From Isoetes taiwanensis (taxonomy: Eukaryota; Streptophyta; Lycopodiopsida; Isoetales; Isoetaceae), in contig JAJEKV010000170.1 of NCBI GenBank assembly GCA_021234155.1, forward strand, positions 186,001 through 250,000: 64,000 bases of DNA. The letters run 5' to 3'. The translations under genes were made by a program, and so were the position numbers. A model generated the notes under the pieces. That model made no database searches. It was given only the letters and a program-made list of their open reading frames with translations, and had not been told where the DNA came from. Positions 47,601 to 58,260 of the stretch are shown one piece after another. Within the stretch, counting starts at the first letter, position 1. The number at the start of each line of letters is the position of its first letter.

Positions 47601-50222
47601 TCCTTCTAAATATTTTAACAAGTACTTTTCGTCTATAAAAACCACATTCTGCAATTTTGGCTTGCGGCAGTACTATGTATACGTTTTTTATTTTTAACCT
47701 TATTAAAGGAATTGTAAAATCTTTATAAAATGAAACTCATCTACATCTTGCACATCAAATCAGACACAATCTTGAAGATATAAGGTAATTTAGATCACCA
47801 TCCATGTTCAAGGCATCTTCCCTACACAATGTTGAGGATATAATGTAATTTGGACCATCTTTTCTTCAACATTGGGCGTCGTTCATGACAATTCTATATT
47901 GCATCAAGGTCAATATTGCATCGTGTATCTTCTATATGGGGTATGTTTTGGCCGCGGTAAATTTCTTGTATAGGTTAGCAATTTATTGTTATAACCCATT
48001 GAGTACAAGGATAGGTTTTTGGAACTGATGACGACATTTTGTATTCTAATTGATCAATGGAGTAGGCTTTATTCTGGATGTTGAAAGATATGAATTTGTT
48101 TTCTTACGACATATTCTATATTGGGTAGATAGAGGATTGAATGCTCCAAAACATTTGCTACAACCACGTCCTTTCTTTGATCCAATCAAAGCTATGAGGA
48201 TGCACTTACAAATATACCATGATGTGTTACAATTATACTCTAGAAACAAGGAATAGTTAGATTGTACTCTTGGTTTTTTTACTCTTTTCTGGCTATCAAT
48301 GCCTTGCACGATAACATTCGCAAATGCTTTTTACAAAAGTCTTATTGGGAAAAAAAGTATTAATAAGAAAATAGGGGATTCTTGTGTTGTGAGACCATTG
48401 CGTGATCGTAAAACTAAAAATAAAAAGGTATAGGTGCCACAAACACAGAGAAAGACCTTTTATTTTTTTTATGCTGATCTTTTTACAGCTGCAACAGTAG
48501 CATCGCACATCAGACAAACAGTTTTGATTCATCGTCATGGCCGATTTAGCAGAAAGTGATTTCTAATTTTAGCAGAAAGTGGTCAGCAATCGACCTTTTA
48601 TTCTATTTCATATGAGCGATGGCGACAGAATTGGATGCAATAGCCCAACAGCACAAAAGAATTGGATGCTGAATATGGCAAAAAGAAGATGCAGCATAAA
48701 GAGGTTGAAGCCTCATTGTGCCGATCAACATAACAGGATTTCTAGCCTCATCAAGCCTAGCTCTCCAGTGGTGATATTTGCTTTATAGACAGCTCTCCAA
48801 TTGAAATTGCATAATCTCATGAGCAGAGAAGTGGCTGCGTTGGATAAATTGGGCCTAACACGGCAAAGTCATTAAGGTGATTGAGCAATGTGAGGCTAAT
48901 TATGACAAGGTTTATGTCAACAGGGGAATTAATTGAGGAATCTGTTACATGGAGCAATATTGGTTTATATAGGAGAGGCTGGTTCCCAATAATGTCAGAA
49001 GATATGGATAAAGGTGTTGCAGGGCGTGAAGCATTTGTTCACAAACAAACTAGTTGTGGGTTTGAAGCTGCTATTCTTGTGCTCAATATGACCAGTGCGT
49101 CAAGCTCAATCGCTCACGCTGTACCCTTTTTTTTTTTACACTATTTATTGTTGTGGTTGTTTATGGGATGTTGCCCGTTGTTTTTTGCTTTTTTGTTTTT
49201 TTTTTCAAACTCAAAAACACATCATCTCTCGGAAACAAACACAACAATAAATAGTCAATAGCTATCAAGTATTTACATTAAAGAGTAACAAAAAATTGGA
49301 CACATACAAGAGATAGCTTGGGAAACTACCAAAATGCCACTGTATTTTGGGCTAATGATCAAAAAGCCTATATCAAACTTATGTCTTAGCTGCCACTAGA
49401 GTTTTCTGTATTTACTGAAAAGCCTCGTAAGGTAATTAGAATAGAGAAACCATATCAGAGCTCCAAAATCAGACTAGGAGCTTCTAGTTAGTTGGTTTTT
49501 AAATTGCATGATCATGCTCAAAGCACAAAGAAATTGTTCACATAGAGACATAGCTGAGCTCAAGTCTCTATCTCCAAGGGAACATCGTCATTGTTTACCC
49601 AACATATCAGATTGCACAGGAAATTGAAGCCTCAATTTTCTAAATCAATTTGCCCAAGTCTAATTGCAAGTAATCTAAACGAACCTAAAACAAGGAGAAG
49701 GTTCCCAACTCGTAAAGTTAGGGGGTTTCCGAAATAGCTTTCTCTTTAGACGATTATTTTCCACTTTAGTTAACTCATAGATGTGACCCTGCACAGCATG
49801 AACCCTCCACCTAAGAAATAATACACAACCAATACCCCCTTCTAAAGATGACGCCGGCACATTCAAAAATTCTGGAGGATGCTGTACCCCCTCATAAACA
49901 AACTCTCGTTTGATAATACCACTTGAAGAAAACTTCCCAGCCGTGCCTTTTCAATGTCATTTGCTTGGACAGGCTTAAGAATATGTACATTGGCAGCACA
50001 TTTGTGGTAACAGAATTCACTTGATGTGGCCAATGACTTGGGATATCTCTTGACCAGGTTTGGAAAACCATGCAGGTCTACATTTTGGAAATTATGTCGA
50101 GCACGCAAGCATGGCCAAGGGTAAAATTTTACGGCCCTTGATGCAACAACAGTACAGAAAACAATGTCCCCTGTAGCAAACAACTACAAATATAGCTGAA
50201 GCTGGCCAGAAGATTTCATATA
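44651..50222. other. Intergenic downstream of NUP62, no supported gene
   Basis: The longest frame, 45365-45817 (+, 150 codons), begins with TTG rather than ATG and has no domain I know. A minus-strand frame at 46151-46603 is similar in size and also unidentified. A stretch of about 50 bp (CTTTCTTTACCTCCTTCTTC...) is repeated at about 45939 and 46056. T runs occur at 46928-46950. The NUP62 3' UTR lies at the right end, from 50222 leftward, with its limit unknown. Confidence 0.35.
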
Positions 50223-53200
50223 TCAGGCACCACGTATTCTTGAACCTAATAAGCCTCTACTTGACTGTAATCCATTATCTGTTAACTTTTGGATCCTTGA
50301 CGACAATTCCCCTGCCTGTTTAATGAAAACGGTTTCTGAGTCAGAGATGCCTCCAATGAGCAAAAACATTGATGCAAATCACATACTTTCTCGTCGATCC
50401 AAACAAGGGAAGTGAGCTGGTTATTAAGAATTCGAACCACCAAGTCCAAGGGACTGGCATTTTCAATGGTGTCTAAGTCTCCTCCCTATTCAAATAGTCG
50501 AGCAAATAGATAAATTGTTAGCAGCTATGCAGGTAAAAACATGAACTAAAAATATTAAGCACCCTGGTTTATACACGAAACCAATAGTACAGGTCTTTAC
50601 AGTGCCCATTCACAACCACAGAGAGAAGTACCCAACTAAGTGGTTGTAAGTCTTCCCCATGTGAAATAGAGCGAAGGCAATAGACAGCATGCATATAACA
50701 TATGAACTTCCAATTACAAAGCACCCTGGTAAAACTGGATAGCGCACCCTGTTCAAGCTATCCTTGCCAGCTCAAATCAAATCATTCGAACCACATGATC
50801 CATTGACTAAGTCAATCCACTTTATGCTTCATATGAATGATGCTGATAAAGCAATTTAAAATGCAAAGAAATTAATATTAATTCAGGTAACAAAGCATCT
50901 TTTGTGCCATTGCCAGTATGTATATTCCCAAGAGGTTATTATATTCAAGCAGAAGGGAAATGCTAATTACATGCCAACAAAAAAATGTAAGGGAGCATCT
51001 TACCTGACTCGCATTAATATTGTCTATAGTCTCCTTTATTTGTTCACCCATTCGTCTCAATTCTTTTTCAATGTATTCTGCTTGCTCAAACCTGCAATTA
51101 ATGAAATAAATGACCAAACAAGATTATGAGCTGCATCCTGCAAGCTCTTTCAAGCCAATTTATTTCTATTATAAAATTCTGAACAACTGCATGCAACAGC
51201 TAGCAACTACCCTCAGTTACAATACATGGAGGCATCTTATAGCAGCAAAGGAGCTTTCCAGAAAATGATACTGGTAGCTCTAATTAAGTATACATACATA
51301 AAGCTATTCATAACCTCATGGCAATGGCAACAGCTATCCATGTATTAAAATGCATTGTTTTAACCCTAGAACAGAAATCATTGTCAATTGAAATCAAGAA
51401 AAGAGGAGATGATTTGTACATCGTGTCTCGTGCAGCAGCCGCTTCATCTTCGAAAAGATTGACACGCTCATTCTTGTAAATTCTTTCAGCCTCTTCTTCC
51501 ATGCTTTCAAGAGCCTTTTCAACCTGGCATATCATATTTTGGGTTAGCAATCCATAAAGGTCAACAATACAACTGCCACTTCTGCAGCCATCTTTTTAAC
51601 ACATTCTTTTACTCCACAGTGACTCTAAGCGTGAGACAAGTTTGATATTGGGGACAGATTGCAGAAACTTGATGAAGTCAATGAGATTAGCCCAGTTTGC
51701 AAATCAGATTATGGAGTGTCAAAGTTATAACATTTTGGCACTCCATAATCTGACTTGCAAACTGAGCTAGTATTGTTAACTTCATCAGTTTCTGCAATCT
51801 CTCGCCCTAATATCAAACTTTTTCAGAGCTGGTACAAAACTCTGGCATGTCTCAATTAGCTGCACAACATTGCAACTAGTAAGTGGCTGAACAGCAGCAA
51901 TGATAATCTTGAAATAATCCACATCAATATTCTGCCCCATGATACTTGAGATGTAGTCCTTTTGTTATAAAGATGCCGATTGGCTAAATGATTTTGGTAA
52001 AATTAAAAAACCTTATTAACTTATATGCCTTTTCCCACCAGAATCCTTAGCATCCAATAAATGATAGGGAAAAACTCTGAAATACCCTTATGTTTTGCTA
52101 AAATTAACATAACGCCCCTAGTTTTGGGGGTATTTTTATGGAAATGATCATAACGTTTTTGTTATGATCCAAATAAGAATGAGCCTTTCAAAGCTATTGT
52201 AAAGGAGGATGAGATCTTTCCATCAAAGGTAAGATCATATAAATGGAAGTCTTAAATCACAAGTTATGCTATTTTTAATACACAACAAAATCGTAGAAAT
52301 TTCAGAGGGATTTACGAGACCATAACTTGAGATTTCGGAATCCGATTCAGGAGATGTTAACTTTCATGGAAAGATATCTCTTCTACAATATATCTGAAAG
52401 GCTCATTCTCATTTGGATCATCACAAAAAAGTTATGCTCATTTCCATAAAAATACCCCTAAAATTAGGGGCGTTTTGTTAATTTTAGCAAAACATAAGGG
52501 TATTTCAGAGTTTTTCCCTAAATGATGATACCTCTGAACCTGTTTTAACCTTCCAGCCACAGACCAGAGCAGCCAACCTCCTTTCTTCTACATCATTCTA
52601 GCCAGACTTATTAACGCCCATAGTTCTTTCCTGCATTTCTGGTCTTGAACGTTTCCTTATAGAGATCTCAATGAAAGGTGCTTGGAGATAACGTTTTTGT
52701 TGCTTTCCCTGCACAAGAATTCGGGGAAGTTTTCTTCAGGGCCAGATTTTGCATTAGGGTCTGATTTGACAGCTATGGCAATGTCAATTGGCTTGAATCT
52801 CAATTCAGTGACAGATCACAGAATTTTGAAGCATTCAGTACGTTTTTGCCTCTCGAATTGGCCACATCTATGCTATTCTAGGCTCAGATAGCTCAGATCA
52901 ATTTGAACTAATCGGTTCTATACATGCACAATGTTTGCATAACAATTATCTGCTAGATCATTTCAGATCCAGTGTAGTTTGTCCACCAGAAAAAGAGTCT
53001 GGTTCTGTTTTTCATGCTTACCATGAAATTTGGAGCAGGTCCTTGAAAGATTTGATGAACCTTATCCTAAAGGGTGTCAATTTTCACAGAGACTTCTCTA
53101 GGCCCCACCTATGAGTGGAAGGCTTCAGAGATGCCAGCTAAAGATGAGGAGGACCATTTACAAGCTAGTGTTAAAGCAATGCCCCAGGCCCCACTACGTT

Positions 53201-56200
53201 GGGGAATCATGGACCCCAACTGGCTTGCATGAACAAATGAATAATTACACTTGCATCAAGCTAAAACATAAACAACTATATTACAAATACAAGAATTTAA
53301 GCCACAGATTCAAGTAGGGAGATTGTAATATTGGAATGGCCATTTGCTCAGCAAGGTCACACAGTACAAGCATGCTTGCAGTATAATTCAAGGAAAATAT
53401 AAGTTGGACATGTACCAAAGTGCTGAACTTGATCCTCGCAGACAAGATGGATTTGCGCAGGTAGAGGATGAAGGCATATTATAGAACCCATCATGTTTTG
53501 AACTTGTGGATAGCAGAAAGAGTCCAATAGGTTACTATCATGCTTACAACAGGTTTTCTATCAGGCTTAAGCTCTAGTATCACATGGACTTTAGGAAAGT
53601 ATCTGTGGAGCAGTATAGAAGATAGAATGCATCCAATTCTATTAAGCACGGTACCACTTCCATCCTTTCAATATCAGATGCCACTTTCCGCCTATTATTA
53701 GTTTCGTTGCACCTGAATTATTAAAGTGTCACCCAGATGGTGTGCAGATCATCGAGTAAATATGCAAGCTATGGCATTTGTACCGCATAAGCTTGAATCT
53801 CAGTCATTGTAAGAAGATTGCAGACAGTTTCATAAACCACTTGAAGCTAAGGGAAGACAAGGAAAAGTCAGCAGTTTGAGCTCCATCATAAGTTCTGTTC
53901 CAGGCGAAGAGTTGTGTATATTTATGAAACTGAACCAAACAAATAACTTTGTACTGAAGTTTAGCTACGATTCATTATTAAAAATGTGATGAAGGCCGTT
54001 TGCTTTAATCCCCTGGTATAGAGGACTCTTATCATCACGAATCTCCCAAGACAACAGTGAAGTATCCGTTCTGGCTTGAAATTTAGCTATCTTTGCATAG
54101 ATCCGTTGCAGAAATCAGCATGCCAGGGATTTTTCTCTCCAATTGTGCTTCCATCTTCAGAATTCAACATTTTATATAAAAATGGTGACCAGATTACGAG
54201 GATTATTAGACTACAAACCCTTTATACAATATACTCCATGGCATGCCAAGACATAAATTGATAGATGTTGTCAAAGCACAAGATACAACATGGTCATATC
54301 CATATGCTTCATAAAAACAAATTATACTGTTCTAAACTCTACCTCTTGCTGGTGTGTTTCGATAAGTTCAAGCTGGCGCTCCAAGCCATGTTGCGATTCT
54401 ACCACCTTTGCAACTTCACTCTGCACAACAATGTGAAACTTTGTCATCATGCCACATAAACAGCTAAAGTGAATGCAGCTATGAATTTGCACCATGGCTA
54501 ATGCATCCTTGAACTTCTAAACTCTGCTACATGGTACAGCTCTAAAACCATATAAACATCATATTTGTGCTATGTTTCTTGCCATCCTCAGGCTAATTAA
54601 AACCCGGATTTTCTTTCACAATAAATTTGAAGTAATTGAAAGTGGTACAAATACAATTTAGGTGCAAGTACTAACCTCAAGCTTTAACAGCACATTCCGA
54701 TTACTAATAATTCTCCGATCCCATTCTCCAAGTGCTTCTGCCTGTTTACGAAACTTTGATGTACGCTCGTGTAACTCACTGGTCCACTCTTTGATGATCT
54801 AAGAAAGGGAGCAAGCATCATGATGCGCTCTCAGAGGAATTTTCGTACTCACAAAATACAAAAATAGAAAATAAATATCCTCCTTACCTCCTCCACTGTT
54901 CTTCCAACTATTTCAGATGGAGGCTTAGGCACTCGTACAGAAGTAGAACTAGGAGTTCCTGTTGTACTTTATAGATCAAGCCACATGATTATGAGCAAAC
55001 TCGTGTACAATGTTGATGTTCTTCTAGCATGGATGAGAAATGAGAAAGCATATACCTGGCAGACACGGCAATGATCGTAGGTGTAGTAGCCGGCGTAGCT
55101 GAAGCCAGAGCAGAAGTAGTGGCAGCAGTAGTTGCAGAGGTGGAGGTTGGAGTAAAAGTGGCAGCAGCAGCAGCAGCAACACTGGCAGTAGGAGTGACGC
55201 TGACAGAGGTAGTTGGAGCAGCAGAAACTGCTAAGGAAAAAGTTGGCCCAGAAGTGGCAGGAGTACTGGTGGAAGCACTTACAGTTGTTGTCTGAGAACC
55301 TGAAAAATTAGTCACTTCGAAGTAAGTAGATCTGACATACATTGCCAGGTTGCAATTTAAATTTAATTGACCAAATTACTGATCAAATGCAACTGTGTAT
55401 AATTTCACTATATAATTGCATTGGAAAGATTGAATGCAATTGTATAATATTGTTAAAAACAAGGAGTTCATAAACAATAATAAGCAACGCATTAGTACTG
55501 AATTTGCAGGACTAACCTGTAGCTTTCGGTGTGAATTGCAGATTTCCAAAAGAAAAGCTGTTTGAAGACCCTGATGCTGCCGGTGCTACTACTTGAGCAG
55601 TTTGAGTAGCTGGAGCTTGAACGTTAGGAGTAGGTTGCTTAGCAAAGGACAAGCTGAAAGCTGCAGATGAAGCAGCAGGAATGGGACTAGATGCTGGAGT
55701 TAAAGCAGTTGAAGCAGATACCCCTGTTCCAGAAGTTAACGTAAAAGTTGGAGTCTGTGGGGAAAACGGTGACTGAGGTACAGGTTGGGACAATTGCGTA
55801 ATAGAAGCAGCTGGTGTTCCAAATAACGATGGGGCTGCCACAGCGGCAGTTGAGCTAGCAGGTGTAGATGATCCCAATAGAGACAATGCTGGTGTCGAAG
55901 CAGGAACACTCGTTGAACCAAAAATAGAAGTTGTTCCAGGTGTTGATGGAAACAGTGAAGATGCAGCAGAACTAGACTGCGTTTGCTGAGTTCCAAAGGA
56001 AAATGTGGCCATTGAACCTCCAGATGATGAAGGTGCAGCAGCCCCAAATAAAGATGTGCTTTGGCTGGTTGATGCTGATGGAGCACCTGATGGAACAACA
56101 CCAAATGGCGATGAGCTTTGGGTGCTTGTACTAACACCCCCAAATGGTGAAGGTGTTTGGGCTGCAGATATTCCACCAAATGAAAATGCTGAAGTTGTGC

Positions 56201-57023
56201 CACTAGAACTGGTTGCAGGTTGAGTTGCTGAAAAGGGAGAAGGGGTCGTGGGCTTGGCTCCAAGACCGGCAAAAATTGAAGAAGAAGAATTTTGTGAAGA
56301 ACTTTGCCAAGGCGATGGAGCTGCAGAAGAACCTGCAGATGAAGCTACAGATGGAAATGGTGATGCTGCCGATTGAAATGGTGATGCTGAGGGCTTAGAT
56401 TGGCCACCAAAGGGGAAGGAGGGTGCAGAAGTCCCTGAAGCATTAGTATTACCAAATAGACTTGTAGCAGCAGCCATGCTGCCAAAAGGGCTTGACCCAG
56501 AAGCTGCCGAAGAAGCAGCCGCAGTAGTATTTCCAAACAAACTAGGAGTGCTACCAAAAGGGCTGGGAGAGGAACTACCAAATGGACTAGAAGCTGGAGT
56601 GCTACTCACAGAAAATGTGCTGCCAAATCCACCAAAACCTGGGCCAGACGACGCTGGAGGAGTGCCAAATGCCGTAGTAGAAGTCCCAAATGCTGGAGTC
56701 GAAGAAGCTCCAAATGCTGGAGTCGAGGAAGCTCCAAATGCTGGAGCGGAAGAGGCAGAACCACCAAATAAAGATGGTGTTGATCCTGTCCCTGTAGACA
56801 TACCAAACCCACCAAATGCAGGGGCAGTGGAACCTATAGCAGGGGAACTACCAGCACTTGCGCCAAACGCAGGAGCGCTACTAGTTTGGAACGAGAAGGC
56901 TGTCGCCGGAGATATGCCTGATCCTGCACTGCCAAAACCAAACCCAGATCCTGTGGAGCTTGTGGTGCCAAAAGCAAACCCCGACCCGGTTGAACTTGCT
57001 GATCCAAATGAAAATCCCGACAT
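50223..57023 (-). CDS. NUP62: Nucleoporin NUP62 (p62, Nsp1 family), complete, 9 exons
   Basis: NUP62 is a central-channel nucleoporin; its FG repeats bind transport receptors, and its C-terminal coiled coil assembles with NUP54 and NUP58. GT-AG model: 55517-57023, 55056-55299, 54888-54966, 54676-54798, 54343-54420, 51420-51523, 51004-51091, 50387-50485, 50223-50315. Phases agree throughout, giving 804 codons plus TGA. Residues 1-584 are Ser/Ala/Thr/Pro-rich with FG, SLFG and SPFG motifs, starting MSGFSFGSASSTGSGFAFG. Residues about 600-741 form the Nsp1/NUP62 C domain: EIVGRTVEEIIKEWTSELHE, KFRKQAEALGEWDRRI, VEKALESMEEEAERIY, FEQAEYIEKEL. The tail has PLDLVVRILNNQLTSLVWID. Exon 6 uses donor GTACAA, needed to join DTM to FEQAEY. 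Intron 5 is 2819 bp and holds two foldbacks. It is slightly longer than the Arabidopsis protein, and intact. Confidence 0.96.
51639..51819. repeat. Imperfect hairpin in NUP62 intron 5: arms about 80 bp, loop 20 bp
   Basis: Left arm 51639-51718 (AGTTTGATATTGGGG, GATTGCAGAAACTTGATGAAG, TTTGCAAATCAGATTATGGAG) pairs with right arm 51739-51819 (CACTCCATAATCTGACTTGC, TTCATCAGTTTCTGCAATC, CCCTAATATCAAACT). Mismatches are spread through the arms, as in an old MITE or a young microRNA-like precursor. No target duplication is clear. Confidence 0.85.
52067..52518. mobile_element. Foldback transposon (MITE), about 452 bp, in NUP62 intron 5
   Basis: Terminal inverted repeats start GGGAAAAACTCTGAAATACC and end with the complement; pairing continues, with mismatches, for about 150 bp on each side (GTTTTGCTAAAATTAAC, ATTTTTATGGAAATGA, AGAATGAGCCTTTC). 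TAAATGAT flanks both sides (52058-52065 and 52519-52526), an 8-bp duplication as in hAT-type elements. No transposase is encoded. It would give a long double-stranded RNA if transcribed with the intron. Confidence 0.85.
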
Positions 57024-57206
57024 GGTGCGGGTCGGAAGATGAAATTCGCGCGCAGCAAGCCCTGAGAAGGTGTAGGGTTTATGGGTTCGAAAAGGCCATG
57101 GTAAGATACGTATATTAGTATACCCTAAGGAAAAATGGAAAGGGCACTAAAAAGGCACTAAAATGGAAAGGGCACTACTACTCAAGGTTAAAAAAGTGGC
57201 GACAAG
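57024..57206. promoter_or_regulatory. Shared gap between NUP62 and the phosphatase gene
   Basis: Only 183 bp separate the two divergent start codons. It contains a duplicated phrase, AAATGGAAAGGGCACTA, at about 57134 and 57161. I see no clear TATA box. A bidirectional promoter is a reasonable inference but is not shown. Confidence 0.4.
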
Positions 57207-58058
57207 ATGCTAGGCCTAACACAGCAAGCGATGGAGACGAAAGCAAAGGCGAAACCGAAGGTGAGAAACACAAGCAAATCCATCCCCAAAATGATGAGGA
57301 ACAAGCCCCTGAAGAAATGGGTGTGCAGAAGAAGCCGACCTTCTGGAGGCCTGATTTGGAGCAGTCTCACACATTTGATCAGCTTGTGCACTCCCAACAA
57401 GAAAAGAATGGCTCCCAAAAGACATCGAAGTGCTCTGGAGGAGGAAGACGAGTATTTTCGAAGGCTGCAAAAAAGGAAGCACGAATATCACCACCACATG
57501 ACCAACTCTTTGGCATTTTGCTTCCCCCTCTTGCCTCGCCCAACATTGTTGAGAGGAAATTCTAACCCTAAACCAACTTTGGTCCTCGACTTAGACGAGA
57601 CCCTTGTCCATTGCCCTCCCGGTTCATTTACCCTATACTTGCGCCCTTTCCTCCACCAATTCCTCTTGTCCATGGTCGCATCGTTCGAGCTCGTCATATT
57701 CACTGCATCTAAGAAAGAGCGCGCCGATGTTATCCTCGATGTTGTGGATCCTAAACATCAATTTATCTCGCATAGGTTGTATAGGGACTCCTGCATTCCT
57801 GTCCAAAAGGGTTTCATCAAGGACCTGTCAAGGCTAGGAAGGGACCTTTCTAGGTTGATCATGTTGGATGACAATCCTCTATCATTCTATTTGCAACCTC
57901 ATTGTGGCATTGCAATGCCCCATTTCTTTGGAGATAGTTCAGATGAGATATTGTTACACATGGGCGAGTTTCTAACAAGATTGGCTCAACATTACAATTT
58001 AGTGGCTGCTCTGAAGGAACATAGGATAAAAGGCCTTAAATCAAATCATAGGCAATGA
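57207..58058 (+). CDS. FCP1/SCP-like HAD phosphatase, single exon
   Basis: The FCP1/SCP (NLI-interacting factor-like) family removes phosphate from Ser/Thr of the RNA polymerase II tail or other proteins, using an aspartyl-phosphate intermediate. The frame has 283 codons and no intron. Residues 1-100 are basic (many Lys/Arg), perhaps a nuclear signal. The catalytic motif LVLDLDETLVH lies at 125-135 (nucleophile D128, acid D130). IFTAS (164-168), LYRDSC, KDLSRLGRDLS (205-215) and LIMLDDNP (217-224) follow in family order, and HFFGDSSDEILL ends the domain. A second ATG (codon 9) could be the true start. Lack of introns suggests a retrogene, but the ORF is open and all motifs are kept. Substrate unknown. 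Confidence 0.85.
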   Translation: MLGLTQQAMETKAKAKPKVRNTSKSIPKMMRNKPLKKWVCRRSRPSGGLIWSSLTHLISLCTPNKKRMAPKRHRSALEEEDEYFRRLQKRKHEYHHHMTNSLAFCFPLLPRPTLLRGNSNPKPTLVLDLDETLVHCPPGSFTLYLRPFLHQFLLSMVASFELVIFTASKKERADVILDVVDPKHQFISHRLYRDSCIPVQKGFIKDLSRLGRDLSRLIMLDDNPLSFYLQPHCGIAMPHFFGDSSDEILLHMGEFLTRLAQHYNLVAALKEHRIKGLKSNHRQ

Positions 58059-58107
58059 GAGCACGCCAAGCATTATATTATATTATAAGGATTGGCTCGG
58101 CATCCAG

Positions 58108-58260
58108 TTGGCTCGACATTACAACGTAATGGCTCGGTTGGCTTGACATTATGACTTAGTGGTTGCTCTAAAGGAAGATAATGTAAAATGCCCTACTTTC
58201 AAAAAGCATGACATTTGGTTGCTCTAAAGGAAGATACGGTAAAATGACGTACTTTCAAAA
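58108..58260 (+). repeat. Decayed tandem copies of the phosphatase gene's 3' end
   Basis: The coding phrase at 57981-58046 (TTGGCTCAACATTACAATTT, GTGGCTGCTCTGAAGGAACA) recurs in worn form at 58108-58139, 58138-58200 (TTGGCTTGACATTATGACTT, GTGGTTGCTCTAAAGGAAGA) and 58208-58260. These lie beyond the stop codon and have lost the frame. Confidence 0.8.

Noticed and set aside
55071-57042. Plus-strand open frames across the NUP62 FG region
   Set aside because: They are complements of the low-complexity FG-repeat codons; the minus strand carries the conserved nucleoporin and the splice sites.
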